The translations under genes and the position numbers were made by a program. Below the pieces are notes generated by a model, which worked only from the letters and a program-made list of their open reading frames with translations, did no database searches and was not told the DNA's origin. Below, one piece after another: positions 10,036 to 18,822 of a stretch of DNA of 64,000 nucleotides (positions within the stretch are counted from its first letter, which is position 1; each line of letters opens with the position of its first letter). Source of the DNA: Cytophagaceae bacterium. Its GTDB lineage: Bacteria; Bacteroidota; Bacteroidia; Cytophagales; Cytophagaceae. Location: NCBI GenBank assembly GCA_029237685.1, contig JAQZBV010000026.1, forward strand, positions 28,726 through 92,725, written 5' to 3'.

Positions 10036-11301
10036 TCAATCTTCACAACGCCACAACAATTGTTCTTCCGGCGTTGAATAATGATAATCGGGTTGCGTAA
10101 ATTCTTTGACATAAATGACATCCAATCCTTGAATCGTTCGGTCCGGTTTTGCTTTTAAAATATACCAGCCATCGTCTTTAAATACACCGGGTGCAAACAT
10201 TCCCCAACTCTGATCTAATCTTAAGCTGTAACCAATAAACCTCAACTGATCGGACAACTTACTATGAATAAAACTGAGGTTACTGAAATTCCAATCGAAT
10301 ACAAAAACGGTTAAAAAAATCAGCATTGCAGTCTGCGCATTTCTTAACCAAGAAGGCACAACAATAGATGGTTTCCAGGCTATAAAATTTTGTATGCGAA
10401 GCGCTATTGCTGAAACAATTATAATCAGGAGTGATCGCCCTTTCATAAACCAAAGATCGCCCCTATCCATGACAAAAGTAGGCAATATACCTAATGCTGT
10501 TACGATACCGATAAGAGGAAATAATCCGATGAATAAAGTAATGGAATTGAAAGCGTGAAATATAACAATCAATGCTACGGCAACCAATCGAAAGACAGAA
10601 TGAGCAAAGGGTACGAAAAACAGAACAGGGATAAGCAATTCAAAATAGAAAGCGATGCGTGTCAATTCTTTCAATAAACCGGGATGGTAATACAAATACT
10701 TGGTGATCGGATAAGCAATTTGGTCAAGACTATAGGTATAATATAAAGCCGTAAAATCACTGCTCCACTCAGGCCCTTTTAGCAAAGCAGATCCTGTATA
10801 CAAATATGCCACTTGTACCAAATAAGCAAACAAAGCAACACTTGTCGGCATCACAACTATTTTAGGTACATAAGGCGAAGCTATACTATCGTAAGAGTAA
10901 CGAAGACCCCATGGAATAAACATACACCAGAACAATACCATGCGCAACAAATCATCCCCGCCCTGTAGAATGAACCCATTTCGATTATGAAGTGACAATA
11001 ATAAAAACCAAGACAAAAAGGTAAACAATTGTGTGCGATACCCGATGAGCAACATCAAGGCGCAGAAGAAGGAAAGTAAAAACAAGATCAGTTGAACTTG
11101 CCAGAGACCACTCATGGTATGGACAGAAATGAAGTATTCGTTCCATCCGTAGCGAAATAACATTTCCAGCGGTATTACACCGGTATCAGAATAGAAGGCT
11201 TCCAGATCAGTGGATCGAATGATCAGGTCGATCATAATGACAGCAGCCACGCCAATACGCATAAAGGCCAGGGCCCTTAAATCAAAAGACAAGTATTTCA
11301 T
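10036..11301 (-). CDS. HTTM (horizontally transferred TM / gamma-carboxylase-like) membrane protein
   Basis: LRIGVAAVIMIDLIIRSTDLEAFYSDTGVIP...NRNGFILQGGDDLLRMVLFWCMFIPWG. Confidence 0.85.
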   Translation of the reverse strand: MKYLSFDLRALAFMRIGVAAVIMIDLIIRSTDLEAFYSDTGVIPLEMLFRYGWNEYFISVHTMSGLWQVQLILFLLSFFCALMLLIGYRTQLFTFLSWFLLLSLHNRNGFILQGGDDLLRMVLFWCMFIPWGLRYSYDSIASPYVPKIVVMPTSVALFAYLVQVAYLYTGSALLKGPEWSSDFTALYYTYSLDQIAYPITKYLYYHPGLLKELTRIAFYFELLIPVLFFVPFAHSVFRLVAVALIVIFHAFNSITLFIGLFPLIGIVTALGILPTFVMDRGDLWFMKGRSLLIIIVSAIALRIQNFIAWKPSIVVPSWLRNAQTAMLIFLTVFVFDWNFSNLSFIHSKLSDQLRFIGYSLRLDQSWGMFAPGVFKDDGWYILKAKPDRTIQGLDVIYVKEFTQPDYHYSTPEEQLLWRCED

Positions 11302-11311
11302 TGGTTAAAAA

Positions 11312-11343
11312 AAATAAGAAGCCGGTCCATCAAGACCGGCTTC
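11312..11343 (-). terminator. Rho-independent terminator of the Thr-rich protein gene
   Basis: GAAGCCGGTCTTGATGGACCGGCTTC followed by TTATTTTTTTT on the minus strand. Confidence 0.85.
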
Positions 11344-11356
11344 GATACATTCCTAA

Positions 11357-11815
11357 TTACATCGTTGTTCCTGTTGTTCCTCCTGTAGTAGTAGAAGTAG
11401 TTCCTGTGGTACCTGTAGTACCTGTAGTACGGGTTGTAGAACCGGTAGAACGTGTAGTAGAAGTACTTTTTGTAGAAGAAGTTGTTTTGGTAGTAGATGT
11501 TGTAGCAGTAGTTCCTGTACTGGAAGTAGTGCCTGTTGTAGAAGTTGTTCTGGTTGTGCTGCCAGTCGTACCGGCTGTGCTCGCATCGGTAGTTCCGTTG
11601 TGAGTGGTGCTTGTCGTACCATCGTTACCAGTTGTGGTGCTTGTAGTGGATGTGGTTCCTGTCCCGGACGTACTTCCTGTACCAGATGTAGTCGGATTAC
11701 CAGTAGTCTGCGCAGTGCTACCTGTTGTATCCGCAAATGAATTTGTTCTGGTGAAACTCAATAATCCAACAGAACCGCTTAAACATAAAGCAATAAATAA
11801 ATGACTCTTTTTCAT
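11357..11815 (-). CDS. Secreted Thr/Ser/Gly low-complexity protein
   Basis: Signal peptide MKKSHLFIALCLSGSVGLLSF then (T/S/G)-rich repeats to the C-terminus; start at 11815. Confidence 0.7.
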   Translation of the reverse strand: MKKSHLFIALCLSGSVGLLSFTRTNSFADTTGSTAQTTGNPTTSGTGSTSGTGTTSTTSTTTGNDGTTSTTHNGTTDASTAGTTGSTTRTTSTTGTTSSTGTTATTSTTKTTSSTKSTSTTRSTGSTTRTTGTTGTTGTTSTTTGGTTGTTM

Positions 11816-11944
11816 GGTAGTAAAATTTTGGTTGAAGATTTCACAACACATTCCAAAGACCGTGCCTTTGCTATTCCTGCATTTATTTACACTATTTAAT
11901 AAATGTTAAAGGGAAACAATTACTCTCACTGTGCAAAAAATCCA

Positions 11945-13192
11945 CTATTCATTCTTCTTAATCAAATTGAGTTTGCGCAAGCGAGGAGCTTTAACCGCCG
12001 TATAGGCAACTACCAATAAAGTCATGCATCCTCCAAATACCACGGAAGGAATGGTCCCCATCAAGCGTGCAGCAACACCGGATTCAAAAGCACCGATCTC
12101 ATTAGAAGATCCAATAAACATAGAATTGACCGCCGATACTCTTCCCTTCATATGAGCAGGAGTCAGTGTTTGCATAATAATAGAACGGATGACCACACTT
12201 ACACTATCAAAAGCGCCACTCAATACAAGAAGCAGGAGAGAAAGATAGAAATATTCCGACCAGGCAAATAAAATCATACACACACCAAATCCGGCCACTG
12301 ATATGAGCAAGAGTTTTCCTGTGTTATACAAAGGGGGACGATAAATTTGATAAACAGCCATAGCGAAAGTACCCAAAGCAGGTGCTGCACGCAACAGCCC
12401 TAAACCCTGAGGCCCTGCATGTAAGATTTCTTCCGCAAATATAGGAAGCAAAGCGATGGCTCCGCCAAATAATACGGCGAAGAGATCCAATGAAAGTGCT
12501 CCCAAAAATACCTGGTTGCTAAAAACAAATTTTACTCCGGCAAATATACTTTCCAACAAACGCTCCCCTGCTATGGGCAGAGGCTTGGGCTTGGGACTGA
12601 TGAAGGTAATAGAGACTACAGCCATCATCAGCAGCGCAGCAGAAATAAAATAACTGGTGGCAAATCCGGTAAAACCATAAATAACTCCGCTCATCGCTGC
12701 ACCGGTCACTATAGACAATTGACCGATGGTGCTGTTCCAGGCAGAAGAATTCGGATATAAATGTTCGGGTACACACTGAGTCATCAAACCAAACATAGCT
12801 GGTGAAATAAAACCTCGGGCAATACCTGTAATAAATATCAAGGTATAAATCGACAGTATAAGTTGGGCATTATTTTCTTGCTGAATGTTTGTAGACAAAA
12901 TACCCAATGCCAAAGAACACAAAAACAAGGTCGCATAGGCTAGCCGCACAATGTGCTTGCGACTCGCCTTATCTGCCAGGTGTCCGGCATACAAACCCAG
13001 TGCAATAGCGGGTACTGCTTCGGCAAGCCCAATCATTCCCAAAGACAATGGATCTTTAGTAAGCATATAAATTTGCCAACCTACGAGCACACCTTGTATT
13101 CGAATGGCAACTGTAAATAGCACGCGGGCCATGATGAAAAACTGAAAGTCGCGGTGCTTTAATACGGCATATGGATCTGTGTTTGATTTCAT
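11945..13192 (-). CDS. MFS transporter (EntS-like)
   Basis: MKSNTDPYAVLKHRDFQFFIMARVLFTVAIRIQGVLVGWQIYMLTKDPLSLGMIGLAEAVPAIALGLYAGHLADKASRK; start moved to ATG 13192. Confidence 0.9.
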   Translation of the reverse strand: MKSNTDPYAVLKHRDFQFFIMARVLFTVAIRIQGVLVGWQIYMLTKDPLSLGMIGLAEAVPAIALGLYAGHLADKASRKHIVRLAYATLFLCSLALGILSTNIQQENNAQLILSIYTLIFITGIARGFISPAMFGLMTQCVPEHLYPNSSAWNSTIGQLSIVTGAAMSGVIYGFTGFATSYFISAALLMMAVVSITFISPKPKPLPIAGERLLESIFAGVKFVFSNQVFLGALSLDLFAVLFGGAIALLPIFAEEILHAGPQGLGLLRAAPALGTFAMAVYQIYRPPLYNTGKLLLISVAGFGVCMILFAWSEYFYLSLLLLVLSGAFDSVSVVIRSIIMQTLTPAHMKGRVSAVNSMFIGSSNEIGAFESGVAARLMGTIPSVVFGGCMTLLVVAYTAVKAPRLRKLNLIKKNE

Positions 13193-13231
13193 CTGCAATT
13201 TTCCCTTTAAAGATGCAATTAATGCATACAA

Positions 13232-13263
13232 TAAAAAAGGGTTCCGTATGAACGAAACCCTTT
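13232..13263 (-). terminator. Intrinsic terminator in leader of the MFS gene (proximal)
   Basis: AAAGGGTTTCGTTCATACGGAACCCTTTTTT on the minus strand. Confidence 0.8.
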
Positions 13264-13266
13264 GAT

Positions 13267-13415
13267 GAATCTTTAAATCCCTACGGCAGCATGAACTGTT
13301 TTCCGATTCTGTGATGGTATACACAAGGGGCATAACATCTCAACAGATCCATACTTCAGCATGCAAGTGTCGGTTCTCCGGGTGACCTGACGGATCAGGA
13401 GCCCCTTAAAGATTC
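13267..13415 (-). promoter_or_regulatory. TPP-riboswitch-like leader element (proximal, divergent core)
   Basis: P1 arms GAATCTTTAA...TTTAAAGATTC as in the canonical copy at 20989-21091; GGGG..., TTGAGATGTTATGCCCC and GCTGCCGTAGGGA remain recognisable; terminator follows. Confidence 0.55.
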
Positions 13416-13582
13416 GTTGTATAGTAAGTATAGAAAATAGTATGCCATTGATCCAAAAACTATATTTATGCAGCAATAAGCTACTTCTGGTAAAATTATT
13501 TTTAATGATTGATAAAAAGCCTCTACAATTCATCAGCTAGCTGGTTAATACACTACTCACACTTCTTATCAATTCTGGATAT

Positions 13583-13616
13583 AAAAAAAGGATCCTGCTT
13601 TTCAGAGGGATCCTTT
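13583..13616 (-). terminator. Intrinsic terminator after the distal TPP-like element
   Basis: AAAGGATCCCTCTGAAAAGCAGGATCCTTTTTTT on the minus strand. Confidence 0.8.
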
Positions 13617-13619
13617 GGT

Positions 13620-13767
13620 AAATCTTTAATTCCTTACGCAGTATGTATTACAGGCGCTAAAGGTATCTTCTCAGTTCTAGTGATGAAGCACCATATAAAG
13701 AGTCGGTAGTCATAGACTGTCTCAGTTGAGGGTTGCTGTTGTATATCCAAAAACCCTTTAAAGATTC
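13620..13767 (-). promoter_or_regulatory. TPP-riboswitch-like leader element (distal, divergent core)
   Basis: GAATCTTTAAAGGG...ACTGAGAAGATACCTTT...CTGCGTAAGGAATTAAAGATTT on the minus strand; terminator follows. Confidence 0.5.
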
Positions 13768-13922
13768 GTTGTATATATACTATTGAAAATTTTAAGCCTA
13801 ATCAATCGATGAGGAGAAACAGAAGAAAATGAGCCAATTAGATCATGACAAAATAAAAACACATTAAAAAAAATACCCAATTGCACAAAATATGATGACT
13901 CTATTACTCAAATTTCTGACAC

Positions 13923-14318
13923 CTATGAATCACTGGTCTTTCGTTGATCCTGGCTAACCAAAACATGTCGGCGCTTCAATATTTTTTTTCCTTTCATTTT
14001 CATGTAGCGCATGTACTCCTGATCAAAATTCTTTTCTGACAGGTCTTTCGCAGCAAAGATATTATTGTATACTAACTTCCCTTTGGAATCTACGACCCAC
14101 ACTTCTACTTCTACAATGGTCTCTCCCATCAAAGAACTTTTGATATCAATATTGATCAATCCTGTAACGGGATAAGTAATGGCAGAGTCTACGACCTGAA
14201 TAATATCCGGTTGAATCTCATTCTTCAATGCTTTGAGTTGATCCAGGGTCAGACTACTCTGAGCAGAAGTCCAGTGACTAATCAGCAAGAAGAGGCTTAT
14301 GAATGCTGTCTTTTTCAT
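13923..14318 (-). CDS. Secreted hypothetical protein
   Basis: Signal peptide MKKTAFISLFLLISHWTSAQ; start trimmed to 14318. Confidence 0.65.
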   Translation of the reverse strand: MKKTAFISLFLLISHWTSAQSSLTLDQLKALKNEIQPDIIQVVDSAITYPVTGLINIDIKSSLMGETIVEVEVWVVDSKGKLVYNNIFAAKDLSEKNFDQEYMRYMKMKGKKILKRRHVLVSQDQRKTSDS

Positions 14319-14492
14319 GTCATTTTTCTTTAATCTGCTTAACGATCCCATAAGATACTAAAGATTAAAATTGAACCCGCACGAACGGTTTAAAAAGAAG
14401 CGATCATACACTATTTTTGAAGATTTTTTAGCATTTTTAGAGGCCTGAAGGCTTTTAGAGAGCAACAAAATCACTTACACTTCAATAGAGCT

Positions 14493-15044
14493 ATGCCTAT
14501 CGTACTAAATGAAGAGATCGTTTTCAACAATAAGCTTGTGGTTGAAAAAGCAACGATACAAGAAGACGAAAACACATCTTATACACGCCTTCGAATCAAA
14601 AGACAAGACGCATCGGCGGTATTGTTGTTCAATACCTTCACCAATAAAATTATACTGACCAGACAGTTTCGTTATCCGGTGGCGGATCAAACGAATGAAT
14701 ACTTGCTTGAGCTGCTCGCAGGAAAAATAGATGAAGGAGAAGAACCACTAGAAGCAGCCATCAGAGAAGCCGAAGAAGAAACGGGATATACCATTAAAAA
14801 GGAAAACATTCGTTTCCTACTCTCCTGTTTCGCCTCTCCAGGTTATAGTTCCGAGCGCTTTCATATTTACTATGCTACCGTAACCCCTGCTGATCAACAA
14901 TCAAAAGGCGGAGGACTAGCCAGCGAAAATGAACGTATAGAATTGGCGGAATTCGACTTGAATGAATTCAAATTGATGGTAAAAGACGGACGGATACAAG
15001 ACGCTAAAACCATATTGGCGGGTCTATATGCCTTTGCTGTTTAA
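14493..15044 (+). CDS. NUDIX hydrolase (ADP-ribose pyrophosphatase type)
   Basis: Nudix box GKIDEGEEPLEAAIREAEEETGY. Confidence 0.95.
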   Translation: MPIVLNEEIVFNNKLVVEKATIQEDENTSYTRLRIKRQDASAVLLFNTFTNKIILTRQFRYPVADQTNEYLLELLAGKIDEGEEPLEAAIREAEEETGYTIKKENIRFLLSCFASPGYSSERFHIYYATVTPADQQSKGGGLASENERIELAEFDLNEFKLMVKDGRIQDAKTILAGLYAFAV

Positions 15045-15046
15045 GC

Positions 15047-15088
15047 AAAAAAAAATAAGAACGGACAAAGGATTGTCCGTTCTTTTAT
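15047..15088. terminator. Bidirectional intrinsic terminator
   Basis: AAAAAAAAATAAGAACGGACAAAGGATTGTCCGTTCTTTTA between convergent genes. Confidence 0.85.
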
Positions 15089-15091
15089 ACA

Positions 15092-15412
15092 CTATGACTG
15101 TTTTTTAGTCGCTTTCTTTTTTGATGAAGCTTTCTTGGTCTTCTTAACAGCCTTCTTAACGGTTTTCGTAGCCTTGTCAACGACTTTCTTTGTCGCCTTT
15201 TTGATCGCTTTTTTGACCGCTTTGCCAGATGCTTTTTTGGAAACTTTCTTCGCTTTCTTTTCGCCTGTTCCAAGTTTATGAAGTACCTCCACCGCTAGTT
15301 CCAATGCTGCCGTCAATACTTTTCTTTTGCCTTTCTTAATTGCATCTTTTGCCAGTTGTTTAACATGGTCTATCGAAGATTCAGAAATAGCTTTAGCTTT
15401 CTTTTTTGCCAT
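15092..15412 (-). CDS. Lys/Ala-rich histone H1-like basic protein
   Basis: MAKKKAKAISES...KKAKKVSKKASGKAVKKAIKKATKKVVDKATKTVKKAVKKTKKASSKKKATKKQS. Confidence 0.75.
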   Translation of the reverse strand: MAKKKAKAISESSIDHVKQLAKDAIKKGKRKVLTAALELAVEVLHKLGTGEKKAKKVSKKASGKAVKKAIKKATKKVVDKATKTVKKAVKKTKKASSKKKATKKQS

Positions 15413-15614
15413 AGTAAATTTATTTGTTTTGAGTAAGGGATCTGTTGAATGAATATATCAATTATTCTATAAAAACCAATATTATCTTTTTCATCCTTCC
15501 TCCAATTGGTATAAAACAACCAAAGCGAACCCAGAAATAAAAGGTTTCAAAGTGGTAATCAAAACAGAATTGCATATTTTAGTCCTCGCATTGGTGCAGC
15601 AAAGTCTAAAACAC

Positions 15615-17156
15615 ATGGCATTCCATAAACACTCTTTTCTTTTTACAGGCCTGTTGACCTTGTGCTTTTTTATCCTGAGTCTTTGGGGAATCCTCAACCA
15701 TGAAATCTGGCTGGACGAAGCGCATAGTTTTACGCTGAGCAGAGACAGCGCTTCTTTTTGGGATTTGATAGTCAACACCAGACAGGAAGGTCACCCGATG
15801 ATCTGGTACATTTTGCTCTGGCTGATCACTAAAGTATCGCATGATGTGTTGTGCATGCAATTGCTGCATATCTTTATCACTACCCTGTCCATTTTTTTAA
15901 TGGCACGTTATGCACCCTTCAGCAAAATCAAGCAACTGTTGTTTGCCTTTAGCTATTTTTTCTTTTACGAGTACAACATCATCAGTAGAAATTATGCGTT
16001 GGGTATACTGTTCATCACCTGTTATGCGTTGCTCCTCTGCCGTGAGCGAAAAAACTATCCTTTGATTGCCTTGACTTTATTCCTGCTCGCCAATTCCCAT
16101 TTCATTGCACTTATTTTGTCTATTCCATTGGCAGTGGTCTGTCTGCTGGAGATGCAACGAGAGGAAGCTGTCACAAAAAAAACGTGGGGCTTAGTCCTTA
16201 CAGTAATGGCTACAGGTATACTCCTGGGGATTTTGCAAATACTTCCTGTAGAAGATACGATCTTCGCGCATGTAGCAAAACCTGCCTTCTTTAGTATGGA
16301 TCGGCTGAGAGCATTTACTGTTCCCTTTAAAGCTTTTTATCACTTCCCGGATTTGCGAGAACCCTATCCATTGAACACCAATATTTTCACCGCCAATAAA
16401 CTCATAGGAACTGTTCTGGCACTGATTTTCCCTTTCATATTAATCAAGGCATTCGGAAATAAGCCGCTGTCTTTACTGATTGTGCTGCTTACCTCTATTG
16501 GTATTTGTTCGTTCTTTTATACAGAGCTGATGTATAACTATACCGTAAGGCATTGGGGCTATATCTTTCTTGCTTATTATGTGGCCGTATGGTTATCCTA
16601 TGGATTGGATCAACGTAACTATACGCCATACCTCCACCGATTTATCCCTCCTTTTTTAACCAGGGAAAATAAATGGATCAGTCAGGGATTATTCTACAGC
16701 ACATTGATTTTACAGGTCGTCGCGGCGGGTTATGCTTATACTATGGATCTTCAAAAAAACTTTTGCAATGCAAAAGAAGCGGCCCAGTATATTCAACAGC
16801 ATCACTACGAAAATGAATTGATCATCCTCAGTAGCTTCAATGCCGGTGCAGCGGTATCGGCTTATTTGGACAAACCCTTGTATTATCCTGAATATAAAGG
16901 CTGGGGAAGCTATGGAAAATGGACGGTCATGACCTGGCAAGTCAGTAAGGAAGAATTAATTGAACAGATTCATTCACTTAACAACCACAAACAAGCCTAT
17001 CTTTTGATGGATAGCGAAATTTTAACCATTGACAAACTAAGGGATGAAATTGTATTCAGTGACGAGTATTGTTCCATACAATACATCACCCGTTTTGACG
17101 ATGGTATAATCAACCATGAAAAATTTAAATTCTATAAAATCACTTACCTGAAATAA
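15615..17156 (+). CDS. Polytopic membrane glycosyltransferase, GT39/ArnT-like
   Basis: HEIWLDEAHSFTLSRDSASFWDLIVNTRQEGHPMIWYILLW (DE motif in first periplasmic loop) plus many TM segments; an upstream in-frame start at 15552 is possible. Confidence 0.8.
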   Translation: MAFHKHSFLFTGLLTLCFFILSLWGILNHEIWLDEAHSFTLSRDSASFWDLIVNTRQEGHPMIWYILLWLITKVSHDVLCMQLLHIFITTLSIFLMARYAPFSKIKQLLFAFSYFFFYEYNIISRNYALGILFITCYALLLCRERKNYPLIALTLFLLANSHFIALILSIPLAVVCLLEMQREEAVTKKTWGLVLTVMATGILLGILQILPVEDTIFAHVAKPAFFSMDRLRAFTVPFKAFYHFPDLREPYPLNTNIFTANKLIGTVLALIFPFILIKAFGNKPLSLLIVLLTSIGICSFFYTELMYNYTVRHWGYIFLAYYVAVWLSYGLDQRNYTPYLHRFIPPFLTRENKWISQGLFYSTLILQVVAAGYAYTMDLQKNFCNAKEAAQYIQQHHYENELIILSSFNAGAAVSAYLDKPLYYPEYKGWGSYGKWTVMTWQVSKEELIEQIHSLNNHKQAYLLMDSEILTIDKLRDEIVFSDEYCSIQYITRFDDGIINHEKFKFYKITYLK

Positions 17157-17168
17157 AATTTTCGACCG

Positions 17169-17192
17169 ATGGCCTATCACCTGACAGGCCAT
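17169..17192. repeat. 24-bp palindrome ATGGCCTATC-ACCT-GACAGGCCAT (family 2)
   Basis: Stem extended by GACCG/CGGTC; related to the palindrome at 42764-42787. Confidence 0.75.
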
Positions 17193-17217
17193 CGGTCGAT
17201 GTGAACCTCGTTTTTGG

Positions 17218-17303
17218 GTGTCAGGTTTTCAAACCTGACACTGTTGGACAATAGCAGGCAGTCAACGTTAACTCCATCCGTGTCAGGTCTGAAGACCTGA
17301 CAC
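17218..17303. repeat. Paired 24-bp palindromes GTGTCAGGT-n-ACCTGACAC (REP/BIME-like), copy 1
   Basis: Palindromes at 17218-17241 and 17280-17303; same arrangement at 33396-33472. Confidence 0.9.
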
Positions 17304-17321
17304 ACCAAGTCTAATAAAATT

Positions 17322-17846
17322 TTAAAGACTTTTCAAGTGTGCCAAAAGCGGTTCGTAGTCCCAACTGTTGCTGTATTTTTCTCCATTGATAAAAAAGGAA
17401 GGAGTACCGTTTACCCCGCTGCGCATACCGCTTTCAAAGTCGTCTTCTACTTTTGTGATCACCGGTTCGCTGAGCATGTCGTTTTTAAATTGTTCGACAT
17501 TCAAACCCAATTCTTCTGCATAAGAGATCAAATGATGTTCAAGCAGTCTGTTTTGATGTTCAAAAATAACATCGTGCATTTCCCAAAATTTACCCTGTAG
17601 CCCTGCCGCTTCTGCTGCTACAGCTGCATTCATCGCATCCGGGTGTATATTGGTCAAAGGAAAATTGCGGAATACAAATTTCAATTTGTCTCCCATAGCC
17701 TCTTGTATTTTTTGAATGATCGGATAAGCCCTCCCGCAATGGGGGCACTGGTAATCGCCATATTCAACCAATTCTATAGCCGCAGAAAGATTCCCTTGTA
17801 CCTGATCTTTGTCCGTCACTTTTTTTGTCAATAAAGAGCCGCTCAT
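17322..17846 (-). CDS. DsbA-family thioredoxin-fold protein
   Basis: AAIELVEYGDYQCPHCGRAYPIIQKI (CPHC) and SGVNGTPSFFINGEKY (cis-Pro). Confidence 0.92.
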   Translation of the reverse strand: MSGSLLTKKVTDKDQVQGNLSAAIELVEYGDYQCPHCGRAYPIIQKIQEAMGDKLKFVFRNFPLTNIHPDAMNAAVAAEAAGLQGKFWEMHDVIFEHQNRLLEHHLISYAEELGLNVEQFKNDMLSEPVITKVEDDFESGMRSGVNGTPSFFINGEKYSNSWDYEPLLAHLKSL

Positions 17847-17847
17847 A

Positions 17848-18318
17848 TTAATTTTGTTTCACGTTATCCAATTCTTCCAGGGCATTCAAAATGCCATCTG
17901 CTCCGGGATTCATACCCACCGGTGATAAGTAGGCCCAACGGATGATACCTTCTTCGTCGATGACATACAAAGCACGCTTGGTCTCTCCTTCTTTATCGTC
18001 GTAGACATCGTACAAGCGAGCTACCTCACCCTTGGGTTCGAAATCTGCCAATAAAGGGAAATGAAATTTACGATCCTGACTAAAGGCGAGGTGACACCAT
18101 TTGCTGTCTACAGAAATGCCGAGCAATTCGGCATTGTGCTTTTTGAAGAAGCGCAGCGTTTCATTGTATAAGCCCATCTGATCGCCGCATACAGGACTCC
18201 AGTCTGCAGGGTAAAAAGCGAGAATCACTCTCTTCCCTCTCAATTCACTTAACTTCAATTTTTGATCCGGCGTGGAATGCAAGGCAAAATCCGGCGCAGG
18301 TGTTCCGATAGCTAGCAT
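17848..18318 (-). CDS. Peroxiredoxin (AhpC/TSA family)
   Basis: LRGKRVILAFYPADWSPVCGDQMGLYNETLRFF. Confidence 0.92.
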   Translation of the reverse strand: MLAIGTPAPDFALHSTPDQKLKLSELRGKRVILAFYPADWSPVCGDQMGLYNETLRFFKKHNAELLGISVDSKWCHLAFSQDRKFHFPLLADFEPKGEVARLYDVYDDKEGETKRALYVIDEEGIIRWAYLSPVGMNPGADGILNALEELDNVKQN

Positions 18319-18342
18319 ATTATGATGTTTTGATTATTATGA

Positions 18343-18741
18343 TTAAAGTAAATGATTATTGATCTGAATCGGTTGCGAAAGCAGATGATGAACGGGACAT
18401 CTTTTAGAAATATCCAACAAACTATACCGCTGTTCTGTAGTAAGCAATCCGCTAAGCTCTATGTGCTGATCCAAAATAATCCCTTCTGTTTCTTCTGCCG
18501 CTTTTTCCATCGACAAGGTAACTTTGACACTGTCTAATGGCCACTGCTTGCGATCGGCATACATCCTTAAGGTCATGCAGGTACAGGCAGCTAATGCCGA
18601 ATAGAATAACTCTTTAGGAGTAAAACCTTCTTCTGTACCACCCACTGCTACTGGTTCATCTGCTACCAGCTGAAGTGTTCCATTGCTAACGATCGTAGTA
18701 TAATGTTCTTTCCCAATGGTGGCTTCGATGACTTTAGGCAT
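18343..18741 (-). CDS. OsmC-family protein
   Basis: GGTEEGFTPKELFYSALAACTCMTLRMYADRKQWPLDSVKVTL and CPVHHLL. Confidence 0.92.
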   Translation of the reverse strand: MPKVIEATIGKEHYTTIVSNGTLQLVADEPVAVGGTEEGFTPKELFYSALAACTCMTLRMYADRKQWPLDSVKVTLSMEKAAEETEGIILDQHIELSGLLTTEQRYSLLDISKRCPVHHLLSQPIQINNHLL

Positions 18742-18822
18742 TTGTACTCTGGATTAAATGATTGTCTATAATAACAACAATTATCGGGTCAGGCAAAATT
18801 TGCAAGTAATTATTTTATTGCC

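Noticed and set aside
11301-11603. 100-aa Val/Pro-rich ORF (VVPVVPVVRVVEPVERVVEVLFVEEVV...)
   Set aside because: Antisense of the Thr-rich gene; the Val repeats are the complement of ACN Thr codons, and the minus-strand ORF has a signal peptide and terminator.
11353-11736. 127-aa Leu/Gln-rich ORF on the minus strand
   Set aside because: Shifted frame of the same Thr-rich repeat; no signal peptide or RBS support.
13273-13533. 86-aa ORF in the MFS leader
   Set aside because: Overlaps the TPP-like element and terminator; no coding-like composition, and structured RNA explains the region better.
13509-13709. 66-aa plus-strand ORF
   Set aside because: Lies across the distal TPP-like element and its terminator on the other strand.
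15085-15273. 62-aa Arg/Lys-rich minus-strand ORF
   Set aside because: Alternate frame of the Lys-rich histone-like gene.
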